Source: Deinococcus metallilatus (lineage in GTDB: Bacteria; Deinococcota; Deinococci; Deinococcales; Deinococcaceae). Taken from it: 64,000 nucleotides of DNA. Position 1 is the first letter of the stretch; the number at the start of each line of letters is the position of its first letter. The notes under the pieces were generated by a model, which did not search any database, was not told the DNA's origin, and was given only the letters and a program-made list of their open reading frames with translations. Below are positions 7,884 to 16,615 of the stretch, piece after piece. The position numbers and the translations under genes are program-made. Location of the stretch: the NCBI RefSeq assembly GCF_004758605.1, contig NZ_CP038510.1, forward strand, positions 416,001 to 480,000, read 5' to 3'.

Positions 7884-9008
7884 GTGAAAAGATGTGGACT
7901 TGCTGTGTTCCTCCTCAGTGTTCTCTTAAGCTCCTGCGGGTCCGATGGCCCTCCACCCAGTGTCGCCGTCATCACGCCGTCCAGTGACGCGGTGGTGAGT
8001 GGCACAGCCGCCGTGCAGGTCACGCTGGGGGACGACGAGAAGGTGGACGAGGTCAGCGTGTATGCCCGGTTGCGCGACAGCAACGAAGATGGGCGGCTGG
8101 TCGGCACGGTCAACACCAGCCCCTACATCATCTCGTGGAACACGACCAGCATGCCCAATGGCGATGACCTGGAAGTCTACGCGGTCGCCCGCCGGGGCGG
8201 GGCAACCGGGAAAAGTACCCCCGTGCCAGTCCGGGTGCAGAATGCGACCGCTCCAACCCTTGCCTACCTCGTCGCCTACAACTTGCCGTCGAACATCACG
8301 GGCCAGAGCCTCAAGGAGGGTGCGGGTCTGCCTGGGGGTATCGACCCCCGTGCGATTCGCCCCCCCGGGGGCTTGAAGAGTGCTTCCGTGCCGCTGTCCC
8401 CACTCCGTCCACAGGCGACTGAAGGGCGGCAACTCGGCATCGAGTGGGCCTGGAATCCGGTGGACGGGGCCACCGGCTACCGCATCCTGATGGCCACCAA
8501 GAGCATTGCGGGTCCCTACGACGTGGTTCGCAATCAGGCGGCGTCGGCAGGGACGGTGAGTGTGGAGAAATACTCCCAGTTCCTCACCACCTCCAACGTG
8601 GGCGACAAGGTGTACGGTGCAGTCCGCTCCCTCACCGGCTCAACCGGCGAATCCGCGCTGTCCAATGCAGGACGCGCCGTGTTCCTTGACACGCAGCAGG
8701 TCGCCAGTCCCGTCGACAACCAGAAGGTGGCAGATGGCCGCCCGGTCCTCACTTGGAACACTCTGCCGGGTGCCGAAGGCTACCTCTACTTCCTGTGCGA
8801 CCGGCCCTGCACCACCGATGGCGCGAAATACGTCTGGACGAACTACCCGAACGTGACCAGCAGTCTGAGTGCCGTGTATCCCTCGAACAAAGCCCCGCTC
8901 CCCGCAGGAACTTACTCCTGGTGGGTGGCTGGCGTCCGCTTCAACAACGGCAAAGGCACCCCGGTGTCTCTCAGTTACAGCGAGCAGCGCCGCCTGGTGG
9001 TGCCTTGA
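7884..9008 (+). CDS. Exported lipoprotein with Ig/FN3-like domains
   Basis: This gene encodes 374 residues from GTG 7884. The signal peptide MKRCGLAVFLLSVLLSSC ends in an LSSC lipobox, predicting attachment to the outer face of a membrane. An Ig-like domain follows (about 22-110: VAVITPSSDAVVSGTAAVQV, DEVSVYARL, YIISWNTTSMPNGDDLEVYAVA). Two fibronectin-III-like units come after it (about 170-260, EWAWNPVDGATGYRILMATK; about 275-374, PVLTWNTLPGAEGYLYFL). A proline-rich linker lies near 145-165. It overlaps the S8 protease gene by 4 bp and heads a lipoprotein / protease / secretin cluster, suggesting a cell-surface role. The substrate is unknown. Confidence 0.75.
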   Translation: MKRCGLAVFLLSVLLSSCGSDGPPPSVAVITPSSDAVVSGTAAVQVTLGDDEKVDEVSVYARLRDSNEDGRLVGTVNTSPYIISWNTTSMPNGDDLEVYAVARRGGATGKSTPVPVRVQNATAPTLAYLVAYNLPSNITGQSLKEGAGLPGGIDPRAIRPPGGLKSASVPLSPLRPQATEGRQLGIEWAWNPVDGATGYRILMATKSIAGPYDVVRNQAASAGTVSVEKYSQFLTTSNVGDKVYGAVRSLTGSTGESALSNAGRAVFLDTQQVASPVDNQKVADGRPVLTWNTLPGAEGYLYFLCDRPCTTDGAKYVWTNYPNVTSSLSAVYPSNKAPLPAGTYSWWVAGVRFNNGKGTPVSLSYSEQRRLVVP

Positions 9009-11058
9009 AACGGCTGGGGGCCGCCGCCCTGCTGCTCGGGGCACTGCTCACTGGATGTGGTGAGGACACCGCGCCTGCACAGGATTCCTTTCTGCTCACG
9101 ACGGCACTGCCTACACCAGCGACGCCGGGCACCGAGGTGACCGTGTACGGTCGGCTTCCGTCCAGTGTGACGACGATCCGCCTGGGGGAGCGTTCGCTTC
9201 CTGGAACGCCGGTTCGGGACGGTGTCCGTGTCAAGCTGCCCGAGGATCTTCTCGCTGGCCTGTACACCGTGACGGTGCCTGGTGTGGAAGGCAGTTCGGT
9301 CCCCCTGGATGTCGTGCCGCGTCTGGATAGCGTCACCCTCACGGGAGACGTGGTGCAGGCCAAAGGGGCCGGGTGGGGCGCGGACCCCGGCCTCGCGGTG
9401 ATCGAGGTAAACGGGCAACGGCTCAGCACCACCGGGGATGCCGGTACCCTCAGGGCGACCGTGAATAACAACCTCCCGAATGGGAACGGCACGGCCAGTG
9501 ACCTGTACGGCGCCTTCAATGTGCGCGTGATCGTCGGGGAGCGGGCTAGCCAGACGCAGCCCATCCGCAAGGATGCCGCCAGCGTCACGGGCACCGTGAC
9601 GCGTCCCCTGAATGGCGCGAGCCTGAAACCCCAGGCCGCCCCTGTGCCCAGAGGGACGGTTCCTTCCCCCGTGCTGCTCGTTCCGGAGGGTCAGCCTGTT
9701 CCGCCAGCAGGCCTCCTCCAGCAGGTCCATCTGCCTTCCCTGCGTGTCATCCGGGCCACCTACCGTGATCCCCAGACAGCCCAGGGCGCCCAGACCCTCC
9801 TCGCCCGGCAAGGCGTCAGCGCCGAACTCGACCGTCCAGTTGCCGTGCAGGACACCCGGAAGGTCGATGTTCCCCTCACTGGATTGCGCTCCCAGGCCGT
9901 GAATGCCCGGCAATGGTTCTGGCCGATGCTGGGCGTGACGGAGGCCTGGACACGCACGCGCGGGGCAGGCGTCACCGTCGCCGTTGTCGATACCGGCGTG
10001 AACCTGAACCACCCGGACCTGAAAGCGAACCTGCTGTCTGGACGGGACTACGTGGACGGGGACCGCACGCCCAGCGACAGCAGCGGGCACGGCACCCATG
10101 TCAGTGGACTGATCGCCGCCAACGGGAGTGTGATGGGTGCGGCTCCCGCCGCGCGTCTGCTGCCCGTCCGGGTGATCGGCCCCGAGGGGGGACCACCAGT
10201 GACCTCGCGCGGGGTCTTCTGTGGGCCGCAGGGCTCGACGAGAGTGACCCCAATCCCACACCCGCACAGGTGATTAATCTGTCCCTGGGAACACCCGAGT
10301 ACAGCGAGATTCTGACAGAAGCAGTCAACCGCGTCCTGAACGCCGGGGTGATCGTGGTCGCTGCGAGCGGCAACGACGGCGGCCTGCCGTATGCCCCCGC
10401 CAATATCCCCGGCGTGATCGCCGTGACCTCCATCGGTGGGCCGGTCACCCTGTACCAGCCGTCCTACGCCAACCGCGGCCCCGGGACACGTCTCGCCGCC
10501 TACGGGGGTGACCTGAACGCCGATCAGGACAACAACGGTGAACGGGACGGCATCCTCTCCACGGATCTGAACGCGGACGGCACTCCCGGCTATGCCTTGC
10601 GGCAAGGGACCAGCATGGCCGCCCCGGAGGTGAGCGGTATCGCCGCGCTGCTCCTGGCCCAGGGTACGCCAGCCCGCGCTGTGAAGTCCCTGCTGGAAGG
10701 CCACGCCACCGATATCGGTGTCGCCGGGATGGACCTGAACACGGGTTGGGGCCTGGTGAACGCGGCTCCGGTCCGTGCCGACCAGCCCGCCACCTATGTC
10801 CTGGCCCTCGATCCCCAGGGCCATGTGGTCACCTATGTCCGTACCGTGGGGGACAGCTTCACCCTGCACAGCCTGCCGCCGAACGTGCCCGTGCAACTCG
10901 TGGCGGCCACCGATCTGGATGGTGACGGGATCGTCGCCGAGGCTGGGGAACTGACCAGCACTCCGGTCAACGTCACCCTCAAGCCCGGCGAGAAGGGGAC
11001 CGGAAGCCTGACGCTGACCCCCAGCAACGGAGAGCAGGCCCTCACCTTGCCCAAGTAG
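9005..11058 (+). pseudogene. S8 subtilisin-like lipoprotein protease, frameshift in a G6 run
   Basis: Translation starts at TTG 9005 overlapping the previous stop. The leader MKRLGAAALLLGALLTGC has a lipobox. A long N-terminal region with IPT/TIG-like strands is followed by a subtilase: Asp in VTVAVVDTGVNLNHPDL, His in SSGHGTHVSGLIAANG, Ser in LRQGTSMAAPEVSG. The frame breaks at six G (10186-10191). With seven G, VIGPEGG would run into TTSDLARGLLWAAG and on to the oxyanion and serine motifs, as in the paralogue at 29079-30530. As written, the first part lacks the catalytic Ser and the second lacks Asp and His. It precedes the secretin by 83 bp. Confidence 0.88.
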
Positions 11059-11141
11059 AGAACACGGCGCCTGGCAGCTCTGTGGCGCCTTCCACCGCGA
11101 CCGTAGCCCTCCTTTGCTTTCCCCTCGACCCCAAGGAATCC

Positions 11142-12551
11142 ATGAAGAGACACGCCCTCACCCTGGCCCTGCTCCTGAGCTTCTCCACCCTCGGCCCCCT
11201 TGCACTGGCCGCACCGACGCCCGTGACGATCATCCGCGCCGGGGACACCATCGTGATTCAGGGGACGGACCAGATTCGCTACCAGACCGATCCCCTCACC
11301 CGCCGACTGATTCTGCCCGAGACGGTCCTCGCCCCCGGAACGACCGTGCCCGACGGCCTGAGCTGGCAGAAGGCGGACGGGACCATCCAACTGGTGATCC
11401 CCGACGGCACCACCTATGCCCTGAGTCCCGACGGCAAGAGCCTGATTCTCACTCCTCCTGGACGGCAGGCGGTGTCGCCCATTCCGCAGGATGAACGCGC
11501 CCCAATCCTGTACCCGCTGAGCTTCGCGGACCCCGGCACCGTCGCGGGGCTGCTCCAGAGCATCTACCCGAACACGCGGGTGGTGATCGATCAGCGACAG
11601 CGGGCCTTGATCGTGGTGGCCAACCCGGCAGACCGCAACCTGCTGCTCGACCTGCTCAAGCAACTGGACGCCAGCCGCCCGCAGATCCAGTTCGAGGCGG
11701 AGATTCTGGAGGTCAACCAGGACACCACCGACAGCCTGGGGATCCAGTACGACTCTATCTTCACCTTCAAGCTCACGGAAGGCGAGTCCCCCTCGCTGCT
11801 GAAGATGGGCAAGCTTGGCCGCAGTCCGTTGAGCCTGAGTATGGGTCTCAACCTCTTGAAGACCAACGGGGCGGCACGGGTGCTGGCCCGCCCCAGAATC
11901 ACCACCATCGATGGCCTGGAGGCGCGCATCAACTCCACCCAGACCACGCCAGTGGTGACGGCGAACAGCAGCGGGGGAACCAGCGTGCAGAGCATCACGA
12001 CGGGGATCACGCTGCGCATGACGCCTAAGGTCGCCCCGGACGGCACGGTGGAAACCAACCTGACCATCAGCGTGAGTGTGCCGACCGGGACGACCAGTCA
12101 GGGCGTGCCCCAGTTCAGCACGCGGGAAGCGACGACGACCGTGCGGGTGGGCAATGGGGAACCCATTGCCATCGGCGGCCTGCTGGAGGAACGCAAGGTG
12201 ACCGGGACGCAGAAGGTGCCGGTGCTGGGGGACATTCCGGTGCTGGGTAAGCTGTTCAGCACCACCCGCACCGACACCCGCCGGAGTGACCTGATCATCG
12301 TGGTCACCCCCCGGCTGGTTACGAGTCCCAACGAGCGGCCGCCCGTGACCACCCCGACAGCCCTGCCAGCGGGAACAGGAGGCGCAAATGGAGCTCCGGC
12401 AGCCCCGGTCGCTCCCCTTACACCTCCCACAGGGCCAACCACGGAGAACACTCCGGCGACCCCAGCGGGAACGACGACGCTGCCGAATATCAGCCCAGCG
12501 AATCCTGCGCCGCCTGTGCCAGGGACACCGGTGCTCCCCGGTCACCCGTAG
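11142..12551 (+). CDS. Secretin-like outer-membrane pore protein (copy 1)
   Basis: This gene encodes 469 residues. ATG 11142 is chosen because it starts a clear Sec signal (MKRHALTLALLLSFSTL, cleavage near ALA-AP). N-domain strands occupy about 30-190 (DPGTVAGLLQSIYPNTRVVIDQRQRALIVVANPADR). The secretin beta-domain follows at about 200-400, with GIQYDSIF, RITTIDGLEARINSTQTTPVVT, TGITLRMTPKVAPDGTV, GEPIAIGGLLEERK and VPVLGDIPVLGKLF ending in LIIVVTPRLV, which are hallmark GspD/PilQ motifs. A Pro/Thr/Ala-rich tail closes the protein. It is shorter than the usual GspD or PilQ. The S8 partner suggests a dedicated surface-export or processing unit, repeated at 29079-31711. Confidence 0.88.
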   Translation: MKRHALTLALLLSFSTLGPLALAAPTPVTIIRAGDTIVIQGTDQIRYQTDPLTRRLILPETVLAPGTTVPDGLSWQKADGTIQLVIPDGTTYALSPDGKSLILTPPGRQAVSPIPQDERAPILYPLSFADPGTVAGLLQSIYPNTRVVIDQRQRALIVVANPADRNLLLDLLKQLDASRPQIQFEAEILEVNQDTTDSLGIQYDSIFTFKLTEGESPSLLKMGKLGRSPLSLSMGLNLLKTNGAARVLARPRITTIDGLEARINSTQTTPVVTANSSGGTSVQSITTGITLRMTPKVAPDGTVETNLTISVSVPTGTTSQGVPQFSTREATTTVRVGNGEPIAIGGLLEERKVTGTQKVPVLGDIPVLGKLFSTTRTDTRRSDLIIVVTPRLVTSPNERPPVTTPTALPAGTGGANGAPAAPVAPLTPPTGPTTENTPATPAGTTTLPNISPANPAPPVPGTPVLPGHP

Positions 12552-12560
12552 CTCCAGCGC

Positions 12561-12592
12561 GCGGAGGCTGCTGGGGAGAAGCCTCCGCTTTA
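12561..12592 (+). terminator. Rho-independent terminator after secretin 1
   Basis: A stem GCGGAGGCT (12561-12569) pairs with AGCCTCCGC (12580-12588) across a 10-base loop and is followed by TTTA. It lies 10 bp after the secretin stop. The stretch from here to the convergent gene at 12747 shows nothing further. Confidence 0.7.
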
Positions 12593-12746
12593 TCACCCTA
12601 GTCTGCTGTTGGGAAAGCACCGACGGTCAAGAGGCCAGCGCGGTGGGGGACTACCCAGGGCCGGGCGCTGCATGCTGCCGTAGGGAAGAGGTGAGGCCAC
12701 TGGCCTTCTGTAAGACCGGGACCACCCTAGGGGAATCTGCTGGCCT

Positions 12747-13751
12747 TTACGAGGACGTATCTCCCGGCACCTGATTCAGCTCAGGCTGCTCAGCGATATC
12801 CCTGAACCGGAGGGTCCCCAGCCTCCCGTGCTGTTCGGTGCTGGACGACTCCAGCCAGAGGAGCGGCGTGCCGTCGTGCGCGGTCGCCCTTCTCCAGGGA
12901 GCCACGCCAGGCTGGGGCAACCACGCGAAATCCCGCGGGGACCGGGCGGACAGGAACCGCTGCTTCTTGAATTCCTCTGTCGGGTACCCAAGATTCAGGT
13001 GGTAGCGGCCTGGCTCGCGGAGCAGCCAAAGGTAGCGCAGTTGTATGGGAGCGCCGATGGACGTCGGCAAGCGTTCAAGGATCTCCAACTGATCCTGCCG
13101 GACGCAGAGGCTCCCCGCGTTCAGGGTCGCATGTTTCAGTTCCAGCGCATACGTCTGCCCGCCGGATCGGCCGACGAGATCCACGTCGGTCCACTGGCCG
13201 CGGCGCGCGCCGAGAAGTTGCAGATAGAGTGAGGCGGCCACCCAGTCCAGTGCCCGCCTCCGACCCACATGGGCCGTCACCCTCCGGGCCTCTTCCACGC
13301 AGAGCCTGGAGCGACGGACCCGTTGATCCTGTTCAAGTTGCTCGTCACGCCCAGCGTCCATTTGTCGCCCACCCCATGGGGTGGTGGGTTCCGTGTCCTC
13401 CAGAGGGGAAAACGCCGGGACCAGGCGGCTCAAGTCATCCAGTCCCGTCCGTGTAGACCGGCGGATTTCGGGGAATTCGATGCCGCCTGGCACCCAGCGG
13501 TACAAGACGACCTGCACTTTCGTCTGCGGTCCGAACCACCCCCGCACGTTCGCGCAGACCTCGTCGCGGTTCTCCGGACAAGAGAAGACCAGGCACTCGT
13601 GCCGGTTGGTCCAGAGGGTCTGCCCGAACACCTGCACGGCCTGCGTTCGGAAATGCTCTGCCAGGGTGCAGGCAGCGAGATGGGCCGTGTGTATGCCGAC
13701 CTTTCCCAGTTGGCCAAGCAGGCGCGCAAGCGTGATGTCATCCGATTCCAT
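12747..13751 (-). CDS. Uncharacterised protein with PD-(D/E)XK-like nuclease core
   Basis: This gene encodes 334 residues from ATG 13751. The N-terminal third is of unknown fold. Around residues 165-215, WTDVDLVGRSGGQTYALELKHATL gives Asp, then Glu-x-Lys on the following strand, the spacing of PD-(D/E)XK nucleases. The upstream helix (ALDWVAASLYLQLLGAR) fits the usual helix before the first acid. The C-terminal region is rich in Trp and Arg. It could be a defence or repair nuclease. It follows a frameshifted small gene (13833-14206) on the same strand by 81 bp and may form a pair with it. Confidence 0.55.
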   Translation of the reverse strand: MESDDITLARLLGQLGKVGIHTAHLAACTLAEHFRTQAVQVFGQTLWTNRHECLVFSCPENRDEVCANVRGWFGPQTKVQVVLYRWVPGGIEFPEIRRSTRTGLDDLSRLVPAFSPLEDTEPTTPWGGRQMDAGRDEQLEQDQRVRRSRLCVEEARRVTAHVGRRRALDWVAASLYLQLLGARRGQWTDVDLVGRSGGQTYALELKHATLNAGSLCVRQDQLEILERLPTSIGAPIQLRYLWLLREPGRYHLNLGYPTEEFKKQRFLSARSPRDFAWLPQPGVAPWRRATAHDGTPLLWLESSSTEQHGRLGTLRFRDIAEQPELNQVPGDTSS

Positions 13752-13832
13752 GTGAAGCTCCCTTGGGGGCAGTCAGGGGGGCCACAGCGATTCCTGGGTG
13801 AGGCAGGCAATCGGCACCCCTGCAGTGCACCT

Positions 13833-14206
13833 TCAGCGCCCTTCCTTCCACGGCTGAGCGCCGTCGATCAGCATCTCGATCCACGCGTCGATCCCTGCGG
13901 GTGTGGTGAGCGGGGCACCCGGGGCTTTCACGGTCTGCCATGCGGAACACGCCTCCGCACAATGCCGTTCCAGAACAGGCAGTTCCGCAAGATGGTGATC
14001 AACGACAGCCTGCCAGCCTGACCTGAAGCCTTGCTGCCTGTTCCATGAAGAACAGGACCCCCCCCCAGCCTGTTGGCCCAGTCCTCCCGGAACCCTTTCA
14101 ATTCGCGGATCAGCAAAACACGCTGCGCGAGGCACCGGCACGCCACCTCCAGCGCCTGCTCCAGCATTTCCCCATCGCCCCTCAGGAGGCGCTGGCCTCC
14201 GATCAT
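13833..14206 (-). pseudogene. Small hypothetical protein, frameshift in a G9 run
   Basis: The first frame (ATG 14206) reads MIGGQRLLRGDGEMLEQALEVA, CRCLAQRVLLIRELKGFREDWANRLGG. The coherent continuation lies in the next frame (SCSSWNRQQGFRSGWQAVV, DHHLAELPVLERHCAEACSAW, TPAGIDAWIEMLIDGAQPW). The switch coincides with nine C on the plus strand (14058-14066); seven or ten would join them into about 124 residues. No family is recognised; helical, possibly an accessory to the nuclease-like gene downstream. It could be phase variable, decayed or a base-call error. Confidence 0.55.
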
Positions 14207-14340
14207 GACGGCTTCGACATCCGCAGTGGCATGATCGGAACGCTACCTGAGCATCACTTAATCCTCACTTAGCTCCTGCCGGGCGTCCCATAAAAGTTCC
14301 AGCGCGGCGAGCCACAGATGGAACCGTGTTGGTTGCTGCC

Positions 14341-16260
14341 TCAGTTCAGATGCTGGAGTTGGCGGGCCAGACGGGCACTCCATTCCGGGTAGACCTGCAA
14401 TTCCCGCTCCGCGCGCGCTGTCGCTTCCAACAGCACCCGCTGCGCGGCCGCCCGCCCTTCCAACTGCACGGTGGCCTGCACGAGATACTCCACCAGGGCC
14501 TCATCGCAAGGCGAAATATCCAGCAATCTCCGTGCAAGCACGGCACACTTCGCGTATTCACCCACGGCACTCCAGCGGCCCATCAGTTCCAGCCCGGCCC
14601 TGATCACGCTCCACTCCAAGCGGTCACGCTCCTCCCGCGCCCATTCCGACACCGCCAGCGGCAGGAACGCCCCGCCGTAGCGGTGAATGGCTCGCGCCAC
14701 TTCATCATCCCCCCGGGCATTGAGTGCCCGCTGAATAGTCTCCACGTCCCAGCAGAGCTCCGGCCCCTCGCAGCGCGCGCGGTACACCCCGGCCATGCGG
14801 TCATGGTGAATCTGAAGGTAAGGCGCATGCAGGCCCAGCTCGTGGCGGGCCTGATGGAAGTAGTTCGCGGCGCGTTTCGGGTCGTCGTCCGGCCACAGCG
14901 CCGTGAGAATCTGATCCCGGCTTGCGGGACCCCGGCAGAGAAGGTACGCGAGCAGCTCGATAGTCCGGCGCATGCCAACACGCAATTCCTGCCCATCAAC
15001 CAGCAGTTTCTGCCCGCCGAGCGTGACCAGGTCCACCCTGAGAGGTGTTCCCGCTGCGGCGCTGACCCGGTCAGCGAGGAGGACGCCGAGCGCCGGGTCT
15101 TCGGCCTGACTTGCGAGGAACGCCGTGACCTGGGGGAGAAGACGCAATTCTGGGAGGAGAGGCGCGCCGCTCCCCAGCGCGTGCCGTTCCATGACCGCGC
15201 GCAGCAGGGCGTCCCGCGCCCCCTCCGGGTTGTGGGGGAGTGCAAATGCGGCCAGGTGCACTTCTGCCCAGCCTGGCTCCCGCAGCAGGCCCAGTTCCCT
15301 AAAGGCATCACGCGCTGTCGTGAGGAGAGCCGCGGCCCGCGCCTCTCCCTGCGCGGCGTGCCACGCGCCCTGCCTGAGTGTGACGAGCGCGCGCTGCCAG
15401 GGGTTGGTCACGAGCACGTCCGCGCGGCGGAGCGCCGCATGCGCCGCATGCAGGTCCTTCTTCGCGGTGAGGATCGCTGCCCGGCCCAGCGCAGCGAGGC
15501 ACTCGGCGCTGCTTTCCCCGGTAGTCCGCGCAAGCCCCTCTGCCTGAGAGAAGGCTTCAAGTGCCGCAGACCACTGTCCCTGCGCGCGGGCAAGCAGGCC
15601 GCAGAGGTACGCGTGGTGGGCCCGGCTGATGGGTTCCCCCGTCAGCAGCCCTGCCGCCTCGTCCAGGTCCCGCTGCGCGTCCGGGTACCGCCCGGCGTAG
15701 AGGTGCACCTGCGCCCGGGTATTCAGGGCGTGCACCCGCTTGCTGCCAGCAGCACCCCGCAGGGCGATGTGCAGGTAGTGCAGGGCGGGCGCCTCGCGGC
15801 CCAACTGGGCGTACGCGTACCCCAGCAGTTGCGCCACGGACACGCGAAGCGTGGCGCTGTCCGGTCCGAGGGGTATGAGATCACGCCAGGCAGCCTCCAG
15901 CGCGTCACGTGCGGGGAGCGGGGCACCGTCGGCCAGAAACGCCGCCCCGCGCTCCCACCGGGCGTACGCGCGGTCCAGCGGGTCCAGAGCGTCCAGGGGA
16001 ACTGCGTCGAGCACCCGCCGGGCCTCGGCCTCCTCGCCGAGGTAGCGCAGCACCAGAGCAAGTTCCAGGCCCGCCGCAAGGCAACCAGCGGCCTGGGCGC
16101 GCAGTAGCAGCTCCTTGGCGGGCAGCAACTGGCCTAGGGCATACAGGCAGTACCCCGCCCAGCGGTCGTCCTCCCCGGTGGGTGCTTCGAGAGCGGCGTG
16201 AAGGGTCAGGCCGTCCTGATACCGGCCCTCCAAGATCGCCTGAAAGATCGGGTGACGCAC
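14341..16260 (-). CDS. TPR-rich transcription regulator with winged helix and BTAD (copy 1)
   Basis: This gene encodes 639 residues from ATG 16260. Residues 1-410 are tandem TPR-like helices (WAGYCLYALGQLLPAKELLLRAQ, RVHALNTRAQVHLYAGRYPDAQRDLDEAA, AYLCGLLARAQGQWSAALEAF). An OmpR/SARP-type winged helix follows at about 430-510 (TLGGQKLLVDGQELRVGMRR, ELLAYLLCRGPASRDQILTALWP, ANYFHQARHELGL). A bacterial transcriptional activation domain closes the protein at about 520-639 (AREERDRLEWSVIRAGLELM, RRLLDISPCDEALVEYLVQA). TPR domains in such regulators bind small ligands or peptides. Divergent from a short exported peptide gene (16364) with 103 bp between starts. Two related regulators lie at 48308 and 56029. 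Confidence 0.82.
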   Translation of the reverse strand: MRHPIFQAILEGRYQDGLTLHAALEAPTGEDDRWAGYCLYALGQLLPAKELLLRAQAAGCLAAGLELALVLRYLGEEAEARRVLDAVPLDALDPLDRAYARWERGAAFLADGAPLPARDALEAAWRDLIPLGPDSATLRVSVAQLLGYAYAQLGREAPALHYLHIALRGAAGSKRVHALNTRAQVHLYAGRYPDAQRDLDEAAGLLTGEPISRAHHAYLCGLLARAQGQWSAALEAFSQAEGLARTTGESSAECLAALGRAAILTAKKDLHAAHAALRRADVLVTNPWQRALVTLRQGAWHAAQGEARAAALLTTARDAFRELGLLREPGWAEVHLAAFALPHNPEGARDALLRAVMERHALGSGAPLLPELRLLPQVTAFLASQAEDPALGVLLADRVSAAAGTPLRVDLVTLGGQKLLVDGQELRVGMRRTIELLAYLLCRGPASRDQILTALWPDDDPKRAANYFHQARHELGLHAPYLQIHHDRMAGVYRARCEGPELCWDVETIQRALNARGDDEVARAIHRYGGAFLPLAVSEWAREERDRLEWSVIRAGLELMGRWSAVGEYAKCAVLARRLLDISPCDEALVEYLVQATVQLEGRAAAQRVLLEATARAERELQVYPEWSARLARQLQHLN

Positions 16261-16363
16261 TCTCCCAGCATACCGGTTGTCTCAGTGTGGCGGCAAAACG
16301 CCTCAGCGGTGGGAAATCGGCGCATTTCTACCGTCCCTCCACGCTCTTTGGAGGGGCGAACCC

Positions 16364-16615
16364 ATGCTGAAATTGCGCCTGCTGGTCCTGCTTGTGTCCC
16401 TGCTGACCGTCACGTCCTCTCCGGTCCTCGCGGAGGGAGGCAACGTGGGGGGCGGCGGTTGGGCCCCCACTTCGGCTCCAGCACCAAACCCGTTCCGCCG
16501 AAAGTGGTCACAGCTCAGGTTCTGGCGCCATCTCGGTGCGACCCCTACCCCGGGGCGGCCAGCAGCCGGGCACGCAGCAAATCGAACTTCGCACGGCCGT
16601 ACATCTGGCGCTTGA
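16364..16615 (+). CDS. Short exported peptide, interrupted by an ISL3-type element
   Basis: ATG 16364 opens a strong Sec leader, MLKLRLLVLLVSLLTVTSSP, with predicted cleavage after VLA and an acidic mature start EGGNVGGGG. The mature part is Gly/Pro/Ala-rich. From 16518 the frame is IS sequence, so the native C-terminus is lost or displaced; the annotated stop at 16615 lies inside the element. GAGGGG lies upstream. The gene is divergent from the TPR/BTAD regulator, an arrangement repeated at 48021/48308. A signal or effector peptide is inferred, not shown. Confidence 0.5.
   Translation: MLKLRLLVLLVSLLTVTSSPVLAEGGNVGGGGWAPTSAPAPNPFRRKWSQLRFWRHLGATPTPGRPAAGHAANRTSHGRTSGA

Noticed and set aside
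10833..12620. A 595-residue minus-strand frame opposite secretin 1
   Set aside because: Low-complexity Gln/Arg/Gly/His-rich sequence typical of antisense to GC-rich genes; the plus strand carries an unmistakable secretin.
14326..16107. A 593-residue plus-strand frame opposite regulator 1
   Set aside because: No recognisable domain; the opposite strand has TPR, winged helix and BTAD in order.
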